Of a stretch of DNA of 60,000 nt, positions 44,132 to 55,829 are shown piece by piece. Below the pieces are notes generated by a model. It worked only from the letters and a program-made list of their open reading frames with translations, was not told the origin of the DNA and did no database searches. Within the stretch, counting starts at the first letter, position 1. Each line of letters starts with the position of its first letter. This stretch comes from Takakia lepidozioides (taxonomy: Eukaryota > Streptophyta > Takakiopsida > Takakiales > Takakiaceae), in contig CM060734.1 of assembly GCA_030704615.1 (NCBI GenBank), positions 25,856,001 through 25,916,000 of the forward strand. Direction: 5' to 3'. A program made the translations under genes and the position numbers.

Positions 44132-44600
44132 GCTCAAGAGGAAGAGTAAGAAGAAGGAGAAGTTGAAGAGGGATAACTATGAGAAAAAGCTGGAAGAAAT
44201 CTTGAAAAAGTATGCCACAGAGGCTGCAACACATTGGAGAAATGGTGTTTGGTGTGCAAAATGTCAGAATGAAGGCCATATCATAGCTGAATGTCACATG
44301 AAGGAGAAACACTGTACTATCTGTAAAATGGATAACCATTCTACTGAGAATTGTTATTACAACAGAAGGACAGCTGCAAGAGAACCTCTAGGCAAGTAAG
44401 GGTGTATCAAGTGCAGCCCCAGCAAGGAAGAAACAATGATCAGGACCACTATGGTAGACCTGGTGGATATAACAATGGTATGGCAGGGAGGGGGCCAGAG
44501 GCAACTATCAGGGTAATCCCAGGGGGAATTACAAGCCAAGGAATCAGGATTATAGAAATAATCCCAGAATAGACCAAGGGCGAGGACCCAATGGTGAATA
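44132..44600 (+). pseudogene. Ty3 element A: nucleocapsid zinc knuckles
   Basis: Continues in frame from 18368 once element B is removed: a Lys/Glu-rich helix, then CAKCQNEGHIIAEC and CTICKMDNHSTENC. A stop at about 44397 and a frame change precede a Gly/Asn/Arg-rich stretch and a third knuckle (CYYCNQAGHRKAAC, about 44605). Confidence 0.8.
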
Positions 44601-44601
44601 A

Positions 44602-45480
44602 TTGTGTTATTATTGTAATCAGGCAGGACATCGCAAAGCAGCCTGTCCATTCTGGATCAGACACCAAAATGAGATGAGAGCGCCTGTGAATGAAGGCCCA
44701 GTGGTGGCAGCTCACATGGTTAGGCCATGTTTTGTACCAGAAATAAGTACAATGATAGTGACCAGAAGCAAAGCTAAACTAATACCTCCAGAGGATGAGG
44801 AAGAAGATGTTAATGAAGATGGTAGTGATGTGCCTGAAGATGATGAGGCTTGGAGGGATGAGAAGGAACTGCACAAGGAAGTGGCTGATATCATAAGGGA
44901 AATGCAGAAGGATACTGATATCCCTATGGCAAATTCTTCTGACTCTGAAAGAGAAGATGAAGAAGGTGAAGAGAAAGTGAAGCAAGAGGCTTCACAAGTG
45001 CAGGGTGATGAAGGGACTTTGGCTGAAGTAATATGCCAGTCCAAAGCTGAGATTACCATTGGACAGCTATTGGCTATGGCACCTCATTCTAGGCACAGGC
45101 TGTATCCAGCAATCAATCAGATTGCTCATGTGACAGAGAACACGGACCTGAACAGCAAGGTGACAAGTTATAATGTGAAGCCTGAAGGGCGAGAAATAGA
45201 CATGGACTTTGATGATTCTATGCCAGTAATCTAGTTGAGAATTGGAAGCAAAGACTTGATTGATGTACTGATAGATGGAGGCGCAGGAGTGAATATTATA
45301 ACAGACCAGTTAAGCTTGGTCTAAGTAACATGAAACCAGCCCCATTCACAGTAACAATGGCATATCAAAGGAGTGTAGAGCCATTAGGCTTGATAAGAGG
45401 AGTTAAGATACAGATTCAGAAGATGATCTTTAAGATCACAGTGACTGTGTTGAAAATGGATGATGTCATGGAAGCTTACT
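44602..45480 (+). pseudogene. Ty3 element A: third zinc knuckle, acidic linker and protease remnant
   Basis: After the CCHC knuckle comes a long Glu/Asp-rich linker (44780-45010), then TAG at 45232. The same frame resumes with LRIGSKDLIDVLIDGGAGVNIITDQ, where DGGA replaces the usual DSGA active site of the protease. A TAA-free but frame-shifted segment (VTMAYQRSVEPLGLIRGVKIQ) follows and ends in TGA at about 45480. The N-terminal RT fingers that should follow are missing, so there is a deletion here. Confidence 0.7.
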
Positions 45481-47366
45481 GAGAAGACCAGGGAAAGACA
45501 ACTTTTATCACAGACTGGGGTGCTTATGCATACAAAGTCATGCCTTTTGGACTTTGTAATGCACTAGCAACTTTTCAGAGGGTGATAAGTGAATCCTTCC
45601 ATGAGTATCTGGATGATTTCATGCAAGTGTTCTTAAATGACTTCAGTGTGTACAGCTCTAAGAATGAGCACTTGAAGAAGTTGGAGTTATGTTTGGCCAG
45701 ATGCAGGATGAGAAGTCTTGGTCTGAATCCAGAAAAGTGTACTTTCTGCGTGAACTCAGGGGTACTACTGGGACACATTGTGTGTAAGAAGGGATTGCTT
45801 GTGGATCCTAGAAAGACAGAGGCTATTAAAGCCTCACCACCACCAAGTAACGTTAAGGGTCTAAAGAGGTTCCTTGGACAAACTATTTATTATAGAAGGT
45901 TTGTCAGACGATATGCACATATGGCAGCCCCATTGAGCAAGTTTTTGAAGAAGGATGCAGTGTTTGCATGGATGGCTGAATGTCAACAGGCATTGGAAAC
46001 ACTTACATTGTCAGTAATAACTACACTTGTGCTGATTAACCCTCACTGGCATGTAGTATTTCATGTACACTGTGATGCCTCAGGAGAAGCATTGGGAGCT
46101 GTGTTAGCCCAGAATGTCACAGGAAATATAGATTCACCTGTGTACTATGCTAGCAGATTGTTGAACAGTGCAGAGAGGAACTATAGCACTACTGAAAGAG
46201 AAGCTTTGGCAATGATTTATGCAATTAAGAAATTCAGGCATTACCTATTGGGCAGGAAGTTTATGTTTTATGTGGATCATCAGGCTCTGATTCATCTGGT
46301 GAACAAGCCTTTGATAAGTGGCAAGATAGCAAGATGGATGATAATCTTGCACGAGTTTGAATTTGAAGTTATTTACAAGCCTGGCCGTTTGCATCTTGTG
46401 GCAGATCACTTGTCACGGCTATCAACAGGAGAGGCCGCTACGGGAGTAGACGACCAACTGCCTGATGCGAGATTATTTGCAGTGGAGGTATGGGGAAGTG
46501 CAGATGATTGGTTAGATTGGCAATGGCCAAGCAGATACTACCTTACTCATGGTCAATGCCCACCCAGTTATGGGAAGGAACAGAGGAAGAGAATAGCTAT
46601 CAAGGCTTTACCCTACACTATGATAGGTGGCAGATTGTATAAGCTAGGACCTGATGGAGTTCTTAAACGATGCTTATACCACCATGAAGTAAATAAAGTT
46701 TTGGAAGAAGTTCATAAAGGAGTGGCTGGAGGACATTTTGGAGAGGTGACTACCAAAATGTACCTATATGAGAACATACTCACAAGGTTTGGCTGTCCCC
46801 TGGAATTTATCAGTGACCAAAGAAGTCACTTCATTAATGAGACCATAAAACTATTGACTAAAGAGTTCATGATTGTGCACAGGAAGAGTACAACCTATTA
46901 CCCACAGGGCAATGGGCAGGAAGAGGCCACCAACAAAATGCTATGTACTATTTTGGCTAAGATAGTCAATGCTAACAGAACGGATTGGGATACAAAGTTG
47001 CTGACAGCTTTGTGGTCATACAAGACTTCATATAAAGTCACAACCAAGTATACACCATTCCAATTAGTTTATGGTATGGAAGCTTTACTTCCAGTTGAAT
47101 TCTTATTACCTACTATGAGAACGGAATGGAGAAGAAGAATGGAATTGGAGGATTCAATTAAAGTCGGGAAACATGAATTATATCATGTGGAAGAAGTACG
47201 TGCTGATGCAGCATATAACATTACCAGAATTCAGATGATAAAACTTATAAGCTTAAGTCACAATGGAAATGACCTTATGTCATACAGAAGATGTATGATA
47301 ACAACACAGCCATGTTACAAACCATTAACAAAGAGATGCTTGGAAGAGTCAATGCCAATAAGTTGA
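45481..47366 (+). pseudogene. Ty3 element A: RT, RNase H and integrase, internally deleted
   Basis: The segment begins in mid-RT (KTTFITDWGAYAYKVMPFGL), close to plant Tat/Athila-type RT. The catalytic YxDD is replaced by FLND (QVFLNDFSVYSS), so RT is dead. RNase H looks better preserved: HCDASGEALGAVLAQ, TTEREALAMIYAI, YVDHQALIHL and HLVADHLSR. Integrase keeps the first His region (GGHFGEVTTKMYLYE) but jumps directly to FGCPLEFISDQRSHF and AEATN-like NGQEEATNKML; the CxxC and the first catalytic Asp are deleted. One long open frame of over 600 codons survives, but it is a deletion product. Confidence 0.85.
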
Positions 47367-47421
47367 AGGGATACAGTGGTATCCATGACAAACCATTGCA
47401 GCATGATTTGCATCTAAACAG

Positions 47422-47660
47422 ATGTCGTCACAGCCTACACCTGTAACACCAACGGAGCATGAAGCACTTGTTGTAAAACCAAATGTGTATGGCCATAACA
47501 GAGAACACGGGTGTTCACACAACCATCACAGCCCACCACAGTTTAACACAACATATCACAGCCCACCACAGTATAACACAGCCTATCACAGCTCACCACA
47601 GTTTGACACAGCCTGTCACAGCCCAACACAGCCCACGCGGGTTGCACAGTCCATAGGGTC
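47422..47660 (+). repeat. 30-bp minisatellite downstream of element A integrase
   Basis: Four or so imperfect copies of a 30-bp unit (about 47520-47640) built on TATCACAGCCCACCACAGT and AACACAGCC, translating to a repeated HSPPQxNTxY peptide in one frame. No domain is recognisable around it. Confidence 0.7.
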
Positions 47661-47755
47661 AGTGACAGGTGGACGCGGGTTGATGTTAGAAAAGTGGCCG
47701 GTAAGTGTAAGGGCAGCTTGGAAGTCAAACTTGGATAATAAGCCACACGGACAGA

Positions 47756-48180
47756 ATGAGACAAGAGGACACGTGGCCTAAGGGGCAAAGCACTCCGCAT
47801 TGCATGTACTGCTATAGCGGGTGTCATCAAGCAAAAAGACAAACTGGGCCGTCGAAGTATCTACCCGGTACAGCAGCCGAAACTAATTACAGGGCCATTA
47901 ATGCATCCAGGAAGCAGATAACAGAGCCCTTTACGCGTACAGCAAAGGGGGACCTTTGCCACATGTGCTGTCCTAGTGGGCATTCCAAGTGGGAATGTGA
48001 GCAGATGGGGGTAAAATTGAGAAGTTACCCGATGAGGCAACAGCCAATCAGGAACGTGAATTTCATGCAGGTGGTTCCCTCCAAGAAACAAGAACAAGAA
48101 ATTAAAAAAATTATGAGCGGAAGAGTAGGGGTTGCTCCGAATAACCAGTGTCTCGACGGGAGGGGCAATCAAAGCTATAG
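47756..48180 (+). pseudogene. Zinc-knuckle-like ORF downstream of element A pol
   Basis: Contains CHMCCPSGHSKWEC (C-x2-C-x4-H-x4-C) followed by a basic segment and EQEIKKIMSGR. It could be a second nucleocapsid fragment or part of an extra ORF such as those found after pol in Athila/Tat elements. The frame after about 48180 does not look coding. Confidence 0.4.
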
Positions 48181-48600
48181 CTTTGTAGCTATGGCGGATA
48201 TCACAGACTATACGCTAGCATTACTTCTTACGCAGTGGTGCAAAGTCGGATGGGGTGGAAGTACATTCTCTCTCACTCACTACTTGCAAGCCCCACATTT
48301 TCTCACACTCAATTACCCGTTCCATTCTGTGTCAACCATACTTTCATGCTTTACGCCCTGCAAGCTTTCCTGCAGCTATTCCAAACAAGGCCTTCTTGTT
48401 TGTCTGGGATGAAGAGAATTAGGGGAATGGAGGATATCAAGGTGAAGAGCACCACGATTCTACATAAGCAGACAATTGCTACACCACAGGCAGTGCAACT
48501 GCTGAAGGAGTTATGATTGAAAGGGCTGCTACGCAAAGAATGGTCCTTGCATCATCGGGGGTTCATGACTCAATTCATTCAGAACTTTGAGCCTCGGACA

Positions 48601-50949
48601 TGAGTTACACAGGTGAGGAGAGTAGATATAGAGATTACTCCCCAGTACTTGCAGCAACTGTTTGAATTACCATCTGGCCATGTGAATGTGGATGAGCACA
48701 GGGCAAGATTGCAGATAGGGGATTTGTTCCAAGAAACAAGTTTCTTTAAGACCCAGGGATACACCTGCACCAAGGCCGAGTACCCAGGGTTAAGGGAAGT
48801 TGGCCAAATACTGAATGTTCTGTTTGCCATGAAATAGAACCAACAGTACCTTAGCAAATCTTTCACGGAGGAGGTATTGAAAGCCTTGAGGGGAGAGGAT
48901 GTGGCTTGGGCGGAGTTGATGTACAATGGTCTAGTGGAGGAGATGAAGCGGTTACAAAATACTACTGCTAAGTCCCCGATCATTGTGTCTGGCCCAATAA
49001 TTGCGCAAATTATCCTTGACTCTTGTTTGCTTGATGCGCGAGAACGCAAGGAGATGGGAGTATTTGAGACAGCCACAACTGCAATTGAGGAGCAGGGCTC
49101 TTCACAAGGTGAAGGGGGATTGGAGGGGCAACACCAGTCCAAGAGACAGAGCGGGATGCGATTGTAGTGGCAGATCCACTAGCTTCAAGGAAACCGCAAG
49201 ATGATGTTTCCATAGCTCTTGTGCAGGATGAGGAACGACAGCACAAGGGGCTGTTATTGCTGGAAGCACGACCTTTGGAGAGGGAGGAAGAAGTTACTTC
49301 AGTGCCACAGCCACCACAGCCAGTTGACTTGGTTGCCCAACGGTAACTCAGATTGTACATGTTGTCACACCAGAGCCTCTTGCTGTGGAGGGAGAAGGGT
49401 TGGACATTCCTACTACAGAGGAGGTAGTAGCAGAAATTGAGAAGGGTGACCTTCTCTATAAAAACTCTGGCATGGTCGGGGAACCTGTAGTACCAAAGAT
49501 GTAGAGTCTGATCAAGGAAATCCCTGTTGTGCAAGTCATGCCCAAACCTGTGGAGGAGGTTCAAGGGGTAGAGTGCAAGGGCACTGCAACACTTGTGGAG
49601 GATGAGGTGGTTCACGGAGAAGATCTTGTGGGATCATGGCCTGACTGGTTTGTGAAACATCAAACTGTGGAGGATCAGGGAGAATAGCAGCAAGTTCTCC
49701 ATGAAGACCCACCGCAAGCCATGCTTATGAGTTCCATAAGTAGGACACTTAATTTGTTGGGCACCTATGTGAAATCCCATGTTCCTTCCACACAATTGGC
49801 AGCATTGAGGGAGGAGCTCAAGCAAGAGTTTGAGGCAATAATTGCCACTGAGTGTACAAATAAGGTGGATATGGAGGCAACCTTCAGTTGCAGAAAGAGT
49901 TGGAGGATACTCAATCTGCCCTGCAGCTAGCAAAGGCACACCTGATTGAAGCAGGCCTGGAGCAAGAGAAGTTGCATGAAGTACATAAGCAACAGTTATA
50001 CCAATTGCAGGTGAAGCATGAGGGCAAATTGCAGGAAGTGAAGTTGCTTCATACAGAGTTGGAGGCAGTTCATCAGAAAATGACCATCCAATGTGCCTCA
50101 CTAACAACTACTCTGGAGCTAACTGCATTAGAAATTAACAAACAAGCAGAGAGATGTTTGATGGTGGAGACTGAGTCAGTCGAGCAGGTAAAACTCATTG
50201 CTGACTTGAAGGCTACTATCCGTCGCAATGAGGATACCTTTCAACAGTACAGTCGGATTGAGGTTGAGAAGGACTGATACATCCTGGAGTTGCAACAAAC
50301 ACTCACATCACGAAAGAATGAGGTTTCTGTGACTACCAAGGCTTGGAAGGAAGCCAATAATCTGACTGTTGCCTATGCCGCCCTGGTTGAACCTCATGCG
50401 GAGCGCATGGAGGCTTTACAGCAGCAGTTAGACATGTACAGACTCAAGGAGGAGCAGGCTCTCTGGGGTGCTACTCAGGACTTGGTGGATAATCATCTTT
50501 TGCAAGAGTGGTTAACACAAAGGCCGGTGGAAGGGAAGGCACCAAAAAAGCTCACCCAGGAGGAGATGAATGATTTCAGGCTACAGGTGCAGAACATTGC
50601 CACAACCACTATAGACAATGTCTATAGTCGGATAGCTGAGTTGCAGGATGATGTGGAAGGGCTGCAGACTCAAGTGGATGACTTGAGCTCCAACATTGAC
50701 AAAAGAGCCTTTGATCACGAGGAACAGCTGGTGGCTGCTTATTTGCATGCGCGGACTCTGATTTTCCAATCTTTGTCATAGGAGGTGCAGGACTTGCCAA
50801 CAATAAGAGGGACAGTGGCGGCCATATCACAGCAACCACAGCAGGTCGACACTGTTGATACCATGGCCCTGCAGCAATCTGAGGTTTGGGGGGATGCTTC
50901 TTTTAACCCACCTAGGACTCCTGCTGCATTGAGTACAATCGGGCTATAA
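48601..50949 (+). pseudogene. Coiled-coil ORF downstream of element A pol (env-like position)
   Basis: Several consecutive segments read as one decayed protein: VDIEITPQYLQQLFELPSGH near the start, an acidic/Pro-rich middle, then long heptad-like helices (QKELEDTQSALQLAKAHL, IAELQDDVEGLQTQVDDLS). Stops inside it are TAG at 48835, 49500, 49686 and 50779, and TGA at 50275, and there are two or three frame changes around 49160-49340 and 49885. The position after integrase matches the extra ORF of plant Athila/Tat elements. No transmembrane segment is evident, so the envelope label is positional only. Confidence 0.5.
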
Positions 50950-51034
50950 TTATGCCCTTCAACCAAATTCCCATTGTGATGGATTTGGCTTGGAAGGAAT
51001 TCAGTCCTCCAGAGTCTTTGGCATACTATTACCA

Positions 51035-51310
51035 GAGGTTTACTATTTTATGAGCAGAAACCATGAGCCATGAGCCATGAGCTGCATGAGCCGCATGAGC
51101 GGTGAGCCGAAGTCTAAGACACGTGGATTTCATGAGCGGACTCCTCCAAATTTGGAAATGCGGCAGATTAAACAAGTATTAAAATAATAGTTTTATATTT
51201 GACCTTGCCGTTTTTGGAAGTTACAAATCCTGTAATGCGGCGAAGATATGTCGTCAGTAACAACTCCGCTCATGGTTTTTTAGATCCGCTCATGGAAATG
51301 AGTGACCGTG
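51035..51310. repeat. Left terminal and subterminal motifs of transposon 3
   Basis: CATGAGC-type motifs occur seven times between 51049 and 51142, and CCGCTCATGG twice in inverted orientation at about 51265 and 51286. GGAAATGCGG half-sites appear at about 51156 and, as part of a palindrome, near 51493. No gene lies between here and the transposase stop at 51844. Confidence 0.65.
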
Positions 51311-51843
51311 CAACGAGAAATCCAGTATACCACGGCAAAAGGACGTCGCATACTGGCCTGTATAGAGTATTCCGCGGTTTAACATGCCTTAACATTGGAA
51401 TGAAGCTGACCCTTTTGCCGCGACTGAACCAATAGAGTCTGCACAATTCTGTCATCTTCCAGTATTCGGCGGGAAAGTTTTGCAAGTCAACTAGGAAATG
51501 CGGTGCCGCATTAGGGTTCGCACGTGCGAAATTTCTGGGCTGTTTGGTGTTGGTGAATGCCGCATCTACCAGTACCTACGACGTTACTTGCCGGGGGTCG
51601 AATGAGGAAAGCAAAGTTTGGGAGAGCAGAAAAACAGGAACCCTCCAACACACAAAAATACATGCACGTGGAAACACGAGTGAATGACATAGTATTATCT
51701 TAGTTCGAGCAAAACAGGTTACTGGTAGGCAAGACATAAGTCGGACCTTTCTGTGGCCAGAGTCAGAGCTACTTGCAGCAGTACAGTTCTACTATCCGAA
51801 AAGGATGGGCGTACCATTGTGTTGGGACCGCAAGCCAAGGTCA

Positions 51844-54800
51844 CTAGTCCCCTGGATCCATATTCAGAAGAGTGTGCACCTCTTGGGGGCTCAACCCTGG
51901 TGCATGTATGAAGTGATGAGTTGTGAAATTACACCGGAGTCTCTTTAGGTACACGTAGTACAGATGCTTGCAAGGGCAGTATGATGCCCCGTTGTTCGCC
52001 ATGATCTGAAAGTCGGTGCAATTGCAAGTGGGTAATTCTGAAATGGTGATGGTGTACACCTCATTGCGAACAGCTGAGCCTGCCGTGGCCATCTGATACA
52101 CACGCCCGAAGCCTGGTGGGGGCACTTCTGTCGAGCTCTGGATTGTACAGTTCATCCGAAGTGCATTCCCCATCCTTGTCTTGTTCACTTTTGAGGGAGG
52201 TCGCCGCCTCTTCGGTTTCCCCCAACGGTATGTAGGATGCTTAGAGCTGTCGGGTCCCATTGTTCTTGCTCTCACATGGGCCGGTGGTGGAGGCTGTGGA
52301 AGCGGAAATGGTTCTCTGGGGACGTCAGTGCGCTGCACCATCCAAAATCCTGCGGCGGTAAGGGCATCGGCCTCAACCTGACTCAGATCGCAGCCTGGTT
52401 CCACCGGCCACACCGGGGGAGCCTCTGGCATTGTTTGTATGCCGTACTTGGGCTTTCCATACACGCAAGTCATAATGTCGTGCCTGCAGAACCAGAACTG
52501 GGTGGTTGTCGCCTCCGCAAACTTTGCATGGACAAATCTTCCTGTAAAAGTAGGAGCAAGGACAACACCATCTGGATTCCTCCTTATCATCTCTAAACAA
52601 CGTTGCCGTGTATCCACTCGAATTGCGGAACACCTGCCTCGAAACGACGGCTTTGTGCGAGCAATTCTCCACTGTGACGCAGACACAGTCGTCTCCACAA
52701 TGGCTTGGCCATACTGCATAACACGGGGCGGAATCTGGGGCAAGCGAGTGGTGGGAATTTCTCGCACGGAATCCCCGCTTGAAGGCGATGGCGATCTGGA
52801 ATTTCTTGGGCTTCCACTGCTGGAAGACACATTGTGCGGCAACATGACGGGCCCTCGAGGTGCTGTCCAAATGTTCCTGTCGGATCTCCAGGAATCCTCT
52901 TTGCACCCGGGTTCCTCTTCAATCCTCCGCCTCACAGGGCGAGTACGGACGTCCCCCTCTAGGTGCTCACCTCTGCGGTGCAAAGGCGTCCCTTTGATCT
53001 TCTCTCGCAATGCTGTCGCCCATTTCAGTGGATTCTTGGACCTCGAAGTTGTTCGTACCAACAATTCCTCCCTGTCCGGCCCAAAGCCCCATTGTTTCCC
53101 GCTCAGGAACTTGTAGTACGTGGCTTGCTGCATGATTGCTCTGTCGATGTCCTCCGTTGTGGCCGTCACTACGTCCACCAGATGTGCGGCAGAAGACGCT
53201 CGCCAGGAGAAGTGCACTGATTCTGCCATATTCGTGTTCGGCATGTCCGTGTCGGAATCCAAGCACCGCTCCTACAAGGACACAGACAATGGTGAGGAAC
53301 CAATGGAAAGGTCCGTAATAGAAAGACAATTGCACGAAAATGACAGCATCATACCTCCCGCATGTACTGTCCGAACTGTCGATACCGGAAATGCCACCAC
53401 CCCAACCAGTTGTGCAAGGCTCCCAGATTGGTTGTCTCCACTGCACCTGACGTGTTCCACCAAGCCTCGATGATAGCAAACTTAACCTCCGCGTCATCAA
53501 ATGTGGGTGCATCCTTCCACGCCGTACAAAGGACACGGTGTTCAGCCTGGAATGAGCTAGCAACAAATTTGGTAGTGTAGTGGGATAGACTCTGCATCCA
53601 ATGGAATCCACAGGATCCCTCTTTCCCCTCCATTGGAACATTGGGGTCCTCACCGTACACACGCCGCACCGCTGCCCAGTTGGCCTGAGCGTTGTCTGCC
53701 ATGAATCCCCTGAAATTGGGCTCTGGCAATCCTGCCCTTGCCATCTGCTGGTTTATGCCCTCCCATAGATGCATTTCGGACTGTGTGTCCTCCCCTTTCA
53801 TCTCGCAGATTGCAATCGTCATGAGCCTCTTGGAGTGATAGTCATAAACATGCGCACCCATAGTCACCCACTGATGGTTTGTAATTCGCTTGATGTGATC
53901 AAACATCACCCAAGCATTCGACAAGTTTCCAGTTGTCATGCGAGTGACCAAGTCGACTCCACTCCCAGGCCCACACGTCGACATTTTGAAAATGTAACAA
54001 CGATCGGATTCGCTGCCTTGCCCTGGAAACCTGCTACCTTGGATGTAGTCATATCCAGTCATTCGTTTCACCTCCAGGATTGAGTACATGTCCGACCCCC
54101 TGCCGAACTCCTGCTTGCAAGATACGATGTGATTCCGCACATTCGGACTACAAACGTGCGAGACGGACTCCAAGAGGTCACGCATCTCGTCTTCGGTCAA
54201 GGGCTCTCGGTCGGAACCATCTTCAGACATGATTTTGCCAAGAGCAATCTTGTGGGCTGCTTTCAGCTGAATCTGCTTTGGTCTGGCTCCGGGGCTCAAT
54301 TTCACCTCCTCTTTTATGATGTCGTGTGCTTCCTGCACAGCCTCACGCATGTTGCCTCTCGCCAAGGGGTGGCAGTGGACCCCAACGTGTATGCAAGCTC
54401 TAGTCAAGTCCGGGAGCAAATGGATAACGTAATATTGCTTGGCTCTGCACATGGACATGCACGTCGGTGGTTCTTTGCAATGAGCGCACTTGAAAGTACC
54501 CACAAGAGCTTGGCTGGAGACAATGAATGGATGATGCGTTGTGCCAGTCCAATCCGTCTCGTTTCTCCGCCCTCCTTTGGAAAGAAAGTGGAAGCAGGCC
54601 GGATTGAGGCACCTCAGCTTCCCCGCACAGAGGACGTATCGTACACAAACACCATCAGCAATTTTCGTGCTACTGGTCTTCGTCACACACCAGGGGTGTC
54701 CGTCATGCTTTCGATCCATGTCTGTTAACATCCCTGAGGCTTTGTTTGACGAAGTAACAGGTGGAAACTCGAAGATGACATTACCATCGACTTCGGGAGG

Positions 54801-55448
54801 CAGATACGTTACCTTCCTGACCGGAAATTTGGCATAGTCGAGAGCAGCTAGCTCGGAGCGAGAACCATCGAGGTGATGTTGTCGTAGGAGCTGCACAATG
54901 GACCGGGTTGGAGTTATGCTCGAGGGTACATGCATAGCACCTGTAGAGACGTCCATCTCGGATTTGAACAACTGTGTGGAGGACATGGGGACCTCAATGC
55001 ACTCATCTTCATCGTCGGAAATGTTGAATACGTCCACACGAGAAGCTATGGAGGGTCTTGACGGTCCAGGTCGGGAATGATTATCGTTGCATACCTCTCT
55101 GTTGGCAGTGGCCGCCTGTCGGTTTCCGGACTCCTTTGTGGATGGTGTGGGCAGCGACTGATTCGGAAAGGGAATGGGCATTCCCACAGCTCGGTATAGG
55201 ATGGTGTCTGATGGGGGTACGTGCCATTCGATTCCGCAACCTCCGTCGTTACCTAGCACGACAATGGTCTTGTCAACCTGTCCAGGAACATCCTTCCTTT
55301 CTTCTTCCAAATAAACTGTGCTCGGTTTGAGCTTGAATTTGGAACAAAGGTAAGTTTCAGTCACTCTGCAAAGCCCTCCCTCGTTTGGGATCCAGGCTCT
55401 CCCAAGTTGCGGAGGACAGCAAACTATAGCGTAGGAATTCAGAGCCAT
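51844..55448 (-). CDS. Mutator-like transposase with SWIM zinc finger, apparently intact (transposon 3)
   Basis: Two exons: 55448-53355 and 53271-51844, with an 83-bp intron (GTATGA ... CTTGTAG), giving about 1,173 residues without a stop or frameshift. The ATG at 55448 (MALNSYAIVCC) is where homology with transposon 1 begins. Layout: N-terminal region; Cys/His module (about 250-365: HPWCVTKT, CLNPACFHF, CAHCKEPPTCMSMC, HVGVHCH); catalytic core with D517 (VMFDHIK), D585 (FMADNAQAN) and C613/H616 (CGFHW); Glu block with E715 (NMAESVHFSW) at the exon junction; C-terminal SWIM finger CNCTDF...CKHLYYVY (about 1112-1132). DDE spacing and SWIM finger match MULE transposases. It is the only copy of the three in the window that could be active. 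Confidence 0.85.
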
Positions 55449-55829
55449 CGAACACCGCACGAAGTTGGCAAGTGCGAGGTTCAGTATAGCGACAGACCAA
55501 GGCTCACAGGCACCATGCGGAGTCCATCGACGATTGGAAGTCGCACATTGAAGTGGAAAGTATTGTTTCAAGCTACATGCATGAAGGTGGGAGGTGTGAT
55601 TCCATAGCCAGTAAGTATGACAATGATGGCCGATTCGGCGACGAAATAACATCTCCTGACAGTTTCTCTGGAGGGTGGATCCAGCAGTATTCTCGGTGCA
55701 GACAGGAACGTTCGCACTGACAAGTGCGAGTACTATTAGTTAAAACGGTCAGACAACCAAGTTGTGCTCATCAAGACTGGCCGCAATTGTGTTGTTTCGG
55801 AACAATGCAACCCATTCAGGTTCAGCATG
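55449..55829. other. Transposase 3 leader
   Basis: The transposase frame stays open upstream to 55652 but without similarity to its relatives, so it is read as leader. No promoter element could be assigned. Confidence 0.4.

Noticed and set aside
45540-47366. A 608-codon ORF as a functional pol gene.
   Set aside because: The RT catalytic YxDD is FLND, and the integrase lacks its CxxC and first Asp through an internal deletion. The ORF is long only because the deletion kept the frame.
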